Source: Ectobius pallidus (lineage: Eukaryota; Arthropoda; Insecta; Blattodea; Ectobiidae). Taken from it: DNA of 64,000 bases. A model generated the notes under the pieces. The model did no database searches. It worked only from the letters and a program-made list of their open reading frames with translations, and was not told where the DNA came from. The translations under genes were made by a program, and so were the position numbers. The DNA lies in contig CAXKWD010000006.1 in assembly GCA_964059195.1 (NCBI GenBank), positions 5,076,530 to 5,140,529 on the forward strand. The letters are read 5' to 3'. Shown piece by piece: positions 42,770 to 53,288 of the stretch; position 1 is the stretch's first letter; each line of letters begins with the position of its first letter.

Positions 42770-43625
42770 TTTAGGTAACAATTTCATGTTTAAGTTGCCA
42801 TGTCTTAGAGTATAGTAAACAAATTTGCTAACTAGTTTTTCAGTGCTAAAATAGCGTAAAATATGATTTTCATTAGTTCAACATTTAAAAATTTCCCGGG
42901 GGTGGACACCCGACTTAGGTAACATTTTCTTGTTTACATTGGCATGTCTTAGAGTATGGTAAACAAATTTTCTAACTAGTTTTTTTGTGCTAAAACAGCG
43001 TAAAATGTGATTTTCATTAATTCAATATTTTAAAAATTTCCGGGGCTGGACCCCCCACCTAGGTAATGATTTCTTATGTACATTGAAATGTCTTAGAGTA
43101 TGGTACACAAATTTCATAACTAGTTTTCAGTGCTAAAATAGCGTAAAATGTGATTTTCATTAGTTCAATATTTAAAAATTTCCCGGGGTGGACATCCGAC
43201 TTAGGTAACATTTTCTTGTTTACATTGGCATGTCTTAGAGTATGGTAAACAAATTTCCTAACTAGTTTTTTTAGTGCTAAAAGAGCGTAAAATGTGATTT
43301 TCATTAATTCAATATTTTAAAAATTTCCGGGGCTGGACCCCCCACCTAGGTAATGATTTCTTATGTACATTGAAATGTCTTAGAGTATGGTACACAAATT
43401 TCATAACTAGTTTTCAGTGCTAAAATAGCGTAAAATGTGATTTTCATTAGTTCAATATTTAAAAATTTCCCGGGGTGGACATCCGACTTAGGTAACATTT
43501 TCTTGTTTACATTGGCATGTCTTAGAGTATGGTAAACAAATTTCTTAACTAGTGTTTGAGTGCTAAAATAGCGTAAAATGTGATTTTCATTAGTTCAATA
43601 TTTAAAAATTTTCTGGGATGGACCC
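42770..43625. repeat. Six-unit ~144 bp tandem array
   Basis: TGTCTTAGAGTAT recurs near 42801, 42945, 43089, 43231, 43376 and 43519 (spacing 142-145). Each unit has AACTAGTTTT, GCGTAAAATGTGATTTTCAT and AAAAATTTCC.GGG parts. Units at 43089 and 43376 (GTACACAAATTTCATAAC) pair with each other, while 42945, 43231 and 43519 form the other type. This gives a ~287 bp dimer. Confidence 0.92.
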
Positions 43626-44214
43626 CCGACCCCTTTTTTGGGGGGTATTCCAAACCCCCCGGCACTTCCGACCCTCCCCGCAATTATTTTCTGGCAACTT
43701 ATTATATTATTAATATAAAATACAAAGTGGCCCAAGAAGTTAACGCGACAAAAAATAAATTAATTTAAAAAATTGCCTCCCCCCTAGAAAATATCATATG
43801 GGCGCCCTTGTCGACAGGCAATTGGGTTGGGGGTGAGCAATGAAGTTTGGGGGGTGAGCAATGAAGTTTTGGGGGTGGGCACCCCTGAGTAAAATAATAA
43901 ATACAACATAGGCCAGAAGAAAATGTCCGGTTATGTAGGTGGCATGATATGTGCCGTCTATGGTTGTAATAATTATTTTGAGAGTGAAATAAGTAAAATC
44001 GTTAATTAGAGTGTGTACAAGACTGATTCATTCAGATGTTCATTGGCTTACCATCCGAATTGTTTTACATGTAAAAATTGCAAACAAAAAAAAAGTATAT
44101 ATTGTACAAAGTATCTTGCAAATCGCATGAATTAAAATTTAAAGCTGATTTTCACGAAAATGTATTAAAGTGAAACAATTAGTTTTGATACTTATTTAAA
44201 AAAAGTGTGTGTGG
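43626..44214. other. Noncoding stretch with homopolymer C and G runs
   Basis: GGGGTGAGCAATGAAGTTT is duplicated near 43832 and 43854. No gene recognised. Confidence 0.4.
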
Positions 44215-44660
44215 AACGCCAATTTTGGATTATTGGATTTTTCAAATTTTGGATTGTTGGACTTTTTAATATCGGGTTTTTGGACTTTTTAAATTTTGGA
44301 TTTTTTAAATTTCTGACCTTTTAATTCTTTAATTTTGGATTTTTAAATTTTTTTACATTTTAGATCATTGAATTTTTTTAGTTTTTGTATTTTTTAATTT
44401 TTTATTTTGGATTTTTTTTATTTTGATATTTTATAATTTTGGATATTTATGTTTTAAATTTTGGATATTAAGATTTTTGAATTTTTTATTTTTTAAATTT
44501 TGGACTTATTAATTTTGGTTCTTTGAATTTTTTGATTTTGAAATTTTGGATTATTTAAATGTTGGATCTTTGATTTTTTATTTTTTGTATATTTTAATTT
44601 TGAATTTTTTAACTTTTTAAATTTTGGATTTTTTAATTTTGAATTTTTGAACTTTTTCAG
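44215..44660. repeat. T-rich degenerate TTTTGGATT repeat
   Basis: About 30 imperfect copies of AATTTTGGATTTTT-like words of 10-20 bases. Confidence 0.85.
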
Positions 44661-44731
44661 TTTTGGATAAGCCTAATCATTGAGTTGATTGTTTTCTGTG
44701 CAGTCCGTTCCGTCACACCTCACTAATTTCC

Positions 44732-44806
44732 AGTGGCGTAGGAAGGGGGGTGCGGGGGGTGCGGGCCGCCCCGGGTGCAATCACCCGGGGGGTGACAAAA
44801 TAACAA
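44732..44806. repeat. GC-rich CAGTGGCGTAGG terminus-like sequence
   Basis: CCAGTGGCGTAGGAAGG leads into GGGGTGCGGGCCGCCCCGGG. CAGTGGCGTAG starts are common among hAT-like repeats. No second end was found. Confidence 0.4.
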
Positions 44807-45340
44807 TGTGTCTTTGTAAGTAAATAATCGCTAAAGGGAGTTTAAAGAAAATAATATTATTTAAAACAATTAAATAAGCTTAACAACTTTCTACAAGTCA
44901 ATATACGTGTTGAAACTTCTTTTAGTTTTAAATGCGGCTGAACTGGCCGCTGTGTTGTACGAACAATAATATTATATTTAGGGGGAGGGATGTTTATTCC
45001 TGCCGATGCTTGTCTCTGCAGTTTTATTAATTTAAACGAGACTTCAACACTCGGTAATATTTTATATCACTCAAGCCGCAACCAATTCTACCCGCTGCGG
45101 CAGTCATGGCTTTGACGAAAATAAACTTCGAATGTGAGTTGACTCCGAAGTCTCCGGCAATCTACGTAGATTTTGAACTTGTATGTGCGCATATTTAAGA
45201 ATAGGTTATTAATAATGCAGTTCTGTAAAATAGTTACATTACTTGTTTACGAAATTGATTAGGATCAACCTATGAAAAAATCTGATGCATAATTCACATA
45301 ACTTCCTGTGCCCAAATAAAAGTTAACTTCCCCTTAAAAA
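44807..45340. other. Noncoding stretch
   Basis: No gene or element recognised. Confidence 0.3.
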
Positions 45341-45344
45341 TAAG

Positions 45345-45690
45345 AGAAAGTCGTCGCCATCTTCGTGCCACATCCCCAAAAGGTACTTATCCCAAATACA
45401 AAATTTTGTTTTTGTACGATTTTCCGTTGCAAGAGGCCGTATTGCAAAGAGCGCGTATTCAGATTGGGTGGCTTATAACTGCCCTTCAGAGGATTATTTC
45501 GCAAGAGTATTTCAAATAAAAGTTTTAGCTCTTAGTATAAGCAACCCACGTGCAAAATTTAAAGAAAATCATTAGAGCCGTTTTCGAGAAAACTTTCTTT
45601 ATGTAAAAATAAGGAAAACTTGTCTCCATTCTTTGGTTCACATCTTGAAAGGTACCTGACGTAAATACAAAATTTTGTCCTTTTATAAAA
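45345..45690. repeat. Two diverged tandem units ~269 bp apart
   Basis: AAATAAG.GAAA..TTGTC-like starts and AAATACAAAATTTTGT ends occur at about 45345-45410 and 45612-45679. Confidence 0.6.
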
Positions 45691-45889
45691 ATTCATCTGT
45701 TAAAAATTCGAGATTTCCCTTCGAAAACAAAATATAAAAGTATAAAAAAGTTACTCCAAAAATAAAACTTTGCACAATTTCGGGAATGTATTTTGGCATA
45801 GATGCTCGCTTTATTATTGGTAACACCAACAATTCGTGAAACTGTCACTCACGAAAACAGTGTATATCTGTCTGTCTATAACGTACTTT

Positions 45890-45936
45890 AGAATAATAAT
45901 AGTAATAATAATAATAATAATAATAATAGCATATAT
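45890..45936. repeat. (AAT)n microsatellite
   Basis: A nearly uninterrupted AAT run with one AGT interruption. Confidence 0.9.
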
Positions 45937-46799
45937 TGTCGTTTAACAGTACAATGTACAATGTACAGCATAATCTGCCTGATATGTATGTATTTCCCTA
46001 ATCCTAAAAAATTGGCTGAATTATTGTAGGCTAGTGTGCCTAACAGAATTTGCAATAGGATTTTCGGAGGACCACTGGGAAAACCCAGAAAATATATATG
46101 CTTAGAAGTGCAGGAATATTGAAGGAAGCAGGAATAATGGAGAGAGAGAGTATTGTTGCTTTATTCTTCTTTTCTTGTAGATTACTGCTTCTCTTCTTAC
46201 CTGGAGTTGTATTGTTATAGATCAGTATTGAATAGCACTTTGCTATTTTACACTAGGTATATTTCAGGATTGACTTAAGGTTCACTTGCTGTAAGAATAC
46301 ACCATGCTTTGTGATCTACAACAGTAATATAAAGTTCTTTATTTAATATCAAATCACAAACTTCTGGAATAATTAAGTTGTATTGGCTCAAAATACTACT
46401 GCAGTATACTCTATCTGCAAGTAGGAAAAGAGAAGCTGCAATTGCTTGCCAAAACTTCTTAACTTTATAAAAGCTGAATTACTTTTGTAAAAAACACTAG
46501 TTAGCAAGACCAATCCTTGGTCTTTGAGTAATATTATAGATTATTCAAACTACTACGGCAGCATGTTTGGCTTGCACGTAGAGGAAAAGAGGAGCTGCAA
46601 GGATGCCAAAACTCCCTACAATTATACAAGCAGTATTTACTTTAGCTACATAAAGATGCTAAGCCCTACTTGGCTTTTTGTGTTAATACAATTTGTTTTA
46701 TTTTACTTAACTTGTTTTGCGACTACATCTGATGAGAATGTGACTGCATTTAGCCGGACTGTGGTTATGGGGTGTACAGTTATTGAAGCTGAAGTTCTA
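45937..46799. other. Noncoding stretch
   Basis: No supported gene. It may include the far end of the BEL/Pao LTR, but the limit is not visible. Confidence 0.3.
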
Positions 46800-47419
46800 T
46801 GGCGATGTAGATCATCCTGAACGGTGGCCAGTAGCGAGTCCTTCCATGGCTACAAGCTACGCTCCACAAAGTTCCAGGGCTGCTGCAATTCCAGTCTCCA
46901 AACTGGCTATGCGTTGAATATCTGCGTTGTTTCCATGCTGTAGTCTCGTAGGTGCTGTGGTGTAACTGTACTACTAATATGCAGACTTGTGGTCTGTTGC
47001 TAAATTGGGGCTGTGCCCTTACGAAGCGACGATCGGTGAGAGAGTGAATAAAGTCTAACGGCCAAAATGCGTTCACATAATCATCTTACAAAGAGTCAGG
47101 TTCTAGAATCTCATGGAAGGCTCTTCCAGAAGTTTCACGTAGCTTCCATCCAGAATAAAGGCAGAGTTAAAGATAATAACATGCTGTAATTATTCTGTAA
47201 CATAAAAGATTGGTATGTGAGCATTTGCATTATAATTGTAATGTATAATTACAGAGAAATTCAATAAATACAATGCGGTGAATAATCGATCTATTCAAAA
47301 GCTGCTTCTATAATCAACTGCACTAATCGATATGACGCTTCTAAGTAAGCTAATGTATTCTGGCTGTAGCGCCAAGTAGAATGTCAAAGTGCTGTCACTC
47401 GACTTATCGATATCAGCTC
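46800..47419 (-). mobile_element. Probable continuation of the BEL/Pao 3' region beyond the Gypsy insertion
   Basis: The last four bases (GCTC, 47416-47419) are duplicated at 60307-60310, so this DNA was adjacent to 60311 before the Gypsy element arrived. In minus orientation it therefore continues the BEL/Pao 3' region. The end of that LTR could not be located. Confidence 0.5.
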
Positions 47420-47492
47420 TGTACCGTGTGGGCTTAATTAAATTATTATGTACTTTCTGTAATTTTTCGCTAGCTTAAATATTCCGTGGTTT

Positions 47493-47602
47493 AATAAAAC
47501 TTTGTAGGTTCTCCCGACGAATACATTGTAAAAACTGCTCTCGGGTTTCCAGTCGGGTAGTTATATAACTACCCGACTGGAAACCCGAGAGCAGTTTTTA
47601 CA
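47493..47602. repeat. Inserted perfect 76 bp palindrome, only in the 5' LTR
   Basis: 47527-47602 is a perfect palindrome centred at 47564/47565 (arms ACTGCTCTCGGGTTTCC and GGAAACCCGAGAGCAGT). It belongs to an insertion flanked by 12 bp duplications ATTCCGTGGTTT (47481-47492 and 47602-47613). The 3' LTR has a single uninterrupted copy of that word. Confidence 0.95.
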
Positions 47603-48569
47603 TTCCGTGGTTTGATATTCAGATGTTTCTTTGATGACGTCGCTCGTCAAGCTTTCGGATTTTGTCGCTTGGCGGCGCTCTAAGCATTTTTCTTGTCTGC
47701 CTCGCAGCTGCTCAGCCTAGCGCTCGAGCAGTTGTATGGGTGCAGTGATTCTGTGATGGATTAACCTTGCCAAGTCTTTCTCGACGTGGAGGATCGTCGG
47801 GGAATTTTCTATGTAAGTGGGACCCATGGTTCATTATAATACTAAAGAATGGTTCATTATAATACTAAAGATTAATGTTTGTCAAAATTATGTTATATGA
47901 TATATTCTAATCATGGTTGTGGCGTAGACCATATTGCTTTTCAAAGCATCTTTTCTGGCATAGTTTATCGGGCCGCAACCCGATGGTTAGGAAGTCCATA
48001 TACTCCATCTGGGGCACTTAATTTTTCAAGAGATAAATCCTTGTTAATGTACTAGTATGATCAAGGTTATTAGCAGATTTAGTTAATGGTTGTCTGTCAG
48101 TATGCGAAAGCATTTATGGTTATTGTATCCTGTTTTAAGCGAGATTATTACTAAGGCAGTGTGTTCCTAGTAAGATGTCCGGTAAATTGGACAATGTTAT
48201 ATTACAGTGTATGTTTCAATGTTAGTGAAAATGTACATTCTTACTCTTTATATTATCGTGATGTGGTGTGTTACTATTTTCGGGGGCAAGGTCGCTTGCT
48301 CTGAGGTCATGAACTCACTCACGCTAGTCACGTATAGCTTTCACGTAGGCCTTTGTTCTTATGCTTAGTTGTACTAGTCACTTTCCCTCGATTTATTTCT
48401 GAGAGTTCTGTGTCTTGGGAATTAATAACTATACAGATTTTGATGGCATATTTAAATCTTGATCGATGATATAAGCCTATGCATCTGATATCGCTAGTTC
48501 TTACGGGTTACTCCTCCGTTACCAGTAAGATTGTCTCATTTCTTTCTTAAATAAATTCCCTCGTAAAAT

Positions 48570-49075
48570 ACTTCTATTTAAAGTAACTTTACAAGTTTGC
48601 TTATTGGAAATTTTTCTATTATTAAAAAGCTTTGCGAAACTAATTTTGAATTTTCTGTGGAAAATACTCCTATGTAAAGTAACCTTACAAGTTTGCTTAT
48701 TGGGAATTATTCTATTATTAAAAAGCTTTGTGAAGCTGATTTTGAATTTTCTGTGGAAAATACTTCTATTTAAAGTAACTTTACAAGTTTGCTTATTGGA
48801 AATTTTTCTATTATTAAAAAACTTTGCGAAACTAATTTTGAATTTTCTGTGGAAAATACTCCTATCTAAAGTAACTGTACAAGTTTGCTTATTGGGAATT
48901 ATTCTATTATTAAAAAGCTTTGTGACACTGATTTTGAATTTTCTGTGGAAAATACTCCTATGTAAAGTAACTTTACAAGTTTTGCTTATTGGAAATTTTT
49001 CTATTATTAAAAGGCCTTGTGAATCTGATTTTGAATTTTCTGTGGAAAAATACTTCTATTTAAAAAGGAACAAGT
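48570..49075 (+). repeat. 96 bp tandem repeats in the 5' LTR
   Basis: ACAAGTTT(T)GC recurs at 48591, 48687, 48783, 48879 and 48975, exactly 96 apart. The unit holds TATTGG(A/G)AATT and GAATTTTCTGTGGAAAATAC. Since 96 is divisible by three, one frame stays open for 159 codons without any protein-like signature. Confidence 0.95.
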
Positions 49076-50274
49076 TTCATTAAATTCTGTAAGGATCCCT
49101 CTTTAAAAATTTTATTAGTTATTCAAGGTTTACTCTGCAAGTTTTTCATTGCTTTTTCACCCTTCTTTGAATATTAGCTAAACTTAAATTTTGGAAAGTA
49201 ACTAGCCTGGCAATTTCTTTGATTACTTAAATTTTTTTTGGCTAGCCTTGTTATTTGGGCCATAACTCCAGTTTTCTGCATTACCTTTCCGAACCTTTCT
49301 ATTGAAATAATTATTATATCTTTAAGATATTTTCTATTAAAACCCTTTGCTTTTAAATACCTCTGCTATCAAGCTAGATGTATATTTTCTCAGCTGTGTA
49401 TAGAAGTTATCCACCACCCAGTATAGCATTACTTGCTTGTGTACTGATTTAATATTTTTCTACGCTAGTGGCCATCTTATGAATCATCCTTATGCGTTGG
49501 TAGTTATAATTTCGCTTGAGCTTGGGGATTTATTATTTCTTGGCCTGCATATTATTGAAATTCTGGTTAGTGACTTGATAGTGAAGGGCCTTAGCTTGAG
49601 ATTTAGGTGTAGTGTTTATAAAGTCTCTAACATTTTCTTGAGCTTTTGGGATCAGTTCTGTTTCTCGCTAGTAAACGATTACCTTAATTACTTAGTCGTA
49701 TTTATAGCTTACATTATCCGTGTGCTTGGGCATATTGACAGAGACTGCTCTCCACATTTGAACCTTTTTATGATAATGCTTGAGTAGATGCAAACTTATA
49801 GAAGTGTACTATAAGTGTACAATTATTTTGCATCTCCATTCAACGAAGTTATATATATATAGATACAATTGTTTTGGTCTACTGACACTATTTAATAGGA
49901 TAGTTGTGGAGGCTGTTGTTTCACAAGGTTATTTTAGGGTAACAAGATATTATTGATAGATACAAATTTCATATTTTGAACCAAATATTTATTATATACA
50001 CATTGTTCTATTGACTTTACAAGAATATAATTTGTTAACTCTGTTCATTGTGTTCATCTCTCAATCTGAGGTGTCTTGGCGTTCTTCCTTATCAGTCCAC
50101 CGCCCACATAGAAGTTGTTTCGATCCACTACCTTTGGCTAGGTCCAGTATTTCTCCTTGCTTCCTGTATTTTTCCTTATTAGTATCCCCTGGTAGCACCG
50201 ATTTAAAGTGTTATTTTGTTTTCAGTATTCATTATTCTAACCTAACTAACCTTAACCGAGGCAATTGCGGTGCA

Positions 50275-50300
50275 GATGGTGGCACGTATCCGTTGTCCTT
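50275..50300 (+). promoter_or_regulatory. Putative primer-binding site
   Basis: TGGTGGCACG follows the 5' LTR after two bases. A TGG just inside the LTR is expected for a tRNA 3' end. The matching tRNA was not identified. Confidence 0.5.
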
Positions 50301-50417
50301 CTGTGTGGTCGGTGGAGGGATGCGCTATCTAGTCGCATCAGTTATTCAGTATAATTGCTAGGCCGTGGTAATTATTTTCTTGGTAAATTCACTTTTGCTT
50401 GCTTTTTTATAGTCAGT

Positions 50418-51095
50418 ATGGGTTATAATAATCTTTCCTTTGACCTGTTGCGTAAAGACGAACTGGTATGTGAAATCCGTGCCAGAGGTGTGTCGGTCAC
50501 GGAGGATTTGGACGTCCCTACTTTGCTTTCTTTGCTTAAAGAGATTGCTACTATAGAACCTAATTATGCCCGCCCCTTGTCTGCTCAGGAGTTAGTGACT
50601 GAAATGTCCTCCCTTAAGCAAAAGATTTCTGAATTGGTTAACGTGGGTAGTGACCTATTCTTGGACCCTGAAGCTTCCGCCAAACAAAAAAGACGGTTAC
50701 GCCATAGGTTGTGGCACGTGCAGAACCGCCTTTCTGGACTCTTGGAGATGCCGAATTCACTGGAGCATGTCTCGGTGTTGGAGGATCTCCAACAGAGTAT
50801 TCTTGGCTTGTTGTCGGTTTCAGAAACCGAGGTTGCTGAACTTGTAGATACCACTCCTGTTTCCTCGCCTACTCATATTTTGGATCAGCCTAACCCGCCA
50901 GTAAATCTGAATCACGAGCTTAATTCTCATTCTGTTTGTTTGTCTTCTCCGGCTCCTCGGATCCCGCAGCCTATTGTCCCTCCAGCCCTGGATTCGGGCT
51001 TTGCGCCACTTAGAATACCCCATCCGCTACAAAGGATTATTGATAGGCAACCCATGTTTGTAGTAACTCAAGTATCTGAAGTTTTGGAATTTTAA
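50418..51095 (+). pseudogene. gag: Gypsy gag, N-terminal part
   Basis: Gag packages element RNA into particles. The frame is open from 50355, but the methionine at 50418 (MGYNNLSFDLLRKDELVCEI) is the better start because it opens a SAP-like helical segment. A basic region (KQKRRLRHRLWHVQNRL) and a proline-rich part follow. The frame stops at 51095, where the capsid reading moves to another frame. Gag is thus broken in this copy. Confidence 0.75.
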
Positions 51096-51100
51096 GGTTT

Positions 51101-51970
51101 ATGATAAATCTACTCCAACAAGCAAAATGTTTTCGAATTAAGGATGAGGTAATGCTCCAATTATTGCTAGGGGTAGTTTCTGGTAGAATTCTTGACATTT
51201 TGGCATGTGTTATTAGTTTGGGGCAAACGTTATCTGACTTTCATGCTCAGGTTCTGTCAGAGTTCATTCCGTCTCGATTGAAACATGATCTATTGGCCCA
51301 ATTCTATTTTCGTCCGCAAAGGGCGGGAGAACTTCTTTCGGAGTTTATTTCTGATATTCGTTTGCATGCTGAGGTCTTCAAAATTTCGGACACTGAGGGC
51401 CAAATTGCTCAAGTTGTCATTTCGGGTTTGCACCCGGAGGTGAGGTCTTGCCTCACTTTTGCTCGCAAACCATCCACTTTTGATCAGTTATCTGAACTTG
51501 TCGGTCAAGTGGCCGAAGTTCAGTGTTCTGACTCGCGCAGGCAGGTATCTGGTTATAGTAGCCAGCGTTTTGGACCCTGTAATAATAATTATTTTCAGGA
51601 CAGTTTTCGTTCTAACTCTGCTGGCACCAGGGTTGACTCTTGCTATAGCAGACCTCTGCCTGTTCAGAACCATGTTGTGAGGCAACCTGTACCGTCTTCA
51701 TCCATGCGAGGTTTCTGTCGTCCTAATAGGACGTTTGGGGAGAATATACCTGTTCTTGGTTCTAATTCTAGACAGCTCTCAAATGAAGGTTCTGGTCAGC
51801 CAGTTGAACGGAGGTCATCACCTCGTGCGGACCCTCGATCTTGTTTTGCATGTCACGAAGTGGGGCACTTAATTAGGAATTGCCCTTCTCGCCCTTCTTC
51901 TAGAACGACTCAGCAGAGGAATTCCTCCTCAGATCCTCGGGGAACTGTGGGTAGTTCGGGCCATTCCTGA
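51101..51970 (+). pseudogene. gag: Gypsy gag, capsid C-terminal part and zinc knuckle
   Basis: The frame continues gag after a one-base shift. It has a capsid-like FYFRPQRAGELLSEFISDIR followed by QVVISGLHPEVRSC. One CCHC knuckle (CFACHEVGHLIRNC, near residue 247) binds RNA. A Ser/Arg/Gln-rich linker surrounds it. A TGA at 51968-51970 ends gag, and protease follows in the same frame. The first Met (51101) is not a true start. Confidence 0.85.
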
Positions 51971-52042
51971 CTAGACGCTCACCTTCCCATTAGTCTGCTG
52001 GGAAAATCTTGTAGGGAGAGGGATGCCAGGTTATTTTCTAGT

Positions 52043-52423
52043 ATGGGTTGTAGAGCTAGGAAACCCACATTTCTCCCCATGTTGGACGTTTTGCTTAACA
52101 AAAAGCCTTTCACCGCGCTTATTGATTCTGGGGCTGTCGCCTCGTGTATTGATTTAGATACCTTACAAGCTTTGGGATTTTCAAAAAGGGATATTTCTCC
52201 ATATAAGTGCCCTATTGTTTCGGCGGATGGTTCTTCCCTGCAGATGTTGGGAGTGATTACACTTACCTTGAAAATTCATAAGTTTTCCTGGAAAATTTCA
52301 TTTATGGTGCTTTCGGCCCTTATTTGTCCTGTTATATTGGGGGTCGATTTTGCTAGATTTGCGGGCCTTATTCTCGACTTACAACAGGGTTTTTTTGTAT
52401 TTCAGGTTTGCCCCCGATCATAA
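52043..52423 (+). pseudogene. pol: Gypsy aspartic protease
   Basis: It contains ALIDSGAVASCID (catalytic DSG) and PVILGVDFARFAGL (flap-strand ILG block). It cleaves the polyprotein. It is in frame with the gag part at 51101-51970, separated by the TGA. The reverse transcriptase continues in a different frame, and the change falls near a T7 run at 52388-52394, which could be a mutation or a slip site. Confidence 0.85.
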
Positions 52424-52790
52424 GATTAGAATTTGTTTCCCCAGGGGTAATTGGGATGGTAAGGTAGCCAATTCTTTGGAATGGTCTCCCTCTACTCCCT
52501 TGCAAGAGAAACCTGTTATTGATTTGGATCATTTGTCTGACGATCAGAGAGAACAGATTGAGAGTTTGATTAATGAATACCCGCAAGTCTTAACTGATCG
52601 TTTAGGTGAGACGACAGTTATTGAATATGAGATCTTGCTTAAAGACCACACACCAGTACGTTTGCCTCCGTATCGCATGTCTCCTCCCAAATTGAAGGTT
52701 ATGCGTCAGAAAATCAATGAAATGCTTGAGGAAGGTATAATCCGACCTTCAGTTTCCACTTATTCTAGTCCGATTTTCCTTGTACCTAAA
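52420..52790 (+). pseudogene. pol: Gypsy reverse transcriptase, N-terminal part
   Basis: The frame has EYEILLKDHTPVRLPPYRMS, then EMLEEGIIRPSVSTYSSPIF and LVPKG, the standard entry of Gypsy reverse transcriptases. Right after LVPKG the sequence departs from any polymerase-like reading. The palm motif with the first catalytic aspartate is absent. Confidence 0.85.
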
Positions 52791-53286
52791 GGTACGAGAG
52801 AGAGAGAGATTCAGAGTAAATTCCCTGGTAGGGATATCCACCTGTCGAGGCCGCCTCGCGATTCACGCATAGCCCATGTGACACGGAGATTAAGGATGGG
52901 CGTTTTGGGGAGGGTAGGAACCGTTCGGTGGACCCAGCACCACCTAGGCCTCCCCGCCCTCTAGGTCGGGAGCATCGCCGTAGTAACACCACCGACGTCC
53001 AGTCATGGCAGGGATCGTTGGACTATGCCTCCCCCTGCTATGGTACCGGTCACGCACACACGACGACCCCCCTCCTCGTACCCTGAGTACGGGAACCACT
53101 GCCACGTCGAATCCAACACCAAGCACGGTAAGACCTGGGCCCCGGTCGGGCGCCTCCGAAGAGAACGACCCCTAAGGGAACCCAGACCGGCTCAATACCG
53201 TCCCGACTACTGTTTCAGCAACAGTCGACTAGGCCAGCGCTCCGTCTGCAAAAACGGGGAAACACCACTTGTAGGTGGAGATGTCG
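52791..53286. other. GC-rich foreign block replacing part of the reverse transcriptase
   Basis: About 500 bases of GC-rich sequence begin at an AGAGAGAGAG run and end just before polymerase coding resumes at about 53289. A normal polymerase would have roughly 95-110 residues here (fingers and first palm motif). The block has a stop at 52962-52964. No clear target duplication was seen. I do not recognise its origin. Confidence 0.8.
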
Positions 53287-53288
53287 GG

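Larger units (their letters stand above)
47420..50274 (+). repeat. 5' LTR of a Gypsy-type retrotransposon (2855 bp)
   Basis: It starts TGTACCGTGTGGGC and ends GCAATTGCGGTGCA (TG...CA). It matches 57617-60306 almost base for base, with only a handful of substitutions. Two length differences are present: a 121 bp insertion (47481-47613) and a 45 bp extra segment near 47807-47870 that contains a TGGTTCATTATAATAC duplication. LTRs this long are unusual for Gypsy elements. Confidence 0.95.

Noticed and set aside
40614..43625. CRISPR-like or gene-coding interpretation of the regular repeats
   Set aside because: Units are ~145 bp and contiguous without unique spacers, in an animal genome.
48604..49083. 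159-codon open frame in the LTR (also 58635-59114)
   Set aside because: It is produced by five stop-free 96 bp repeats. The peptide is a Leu/Lys/Ile-rich repeat with no family signature.
53025..53288. Apparent Met start and first 88 codons of the long Gypsy pol frame
   Set aside because: They lie in the GC-rich foreign block and have no polymerase similarity.
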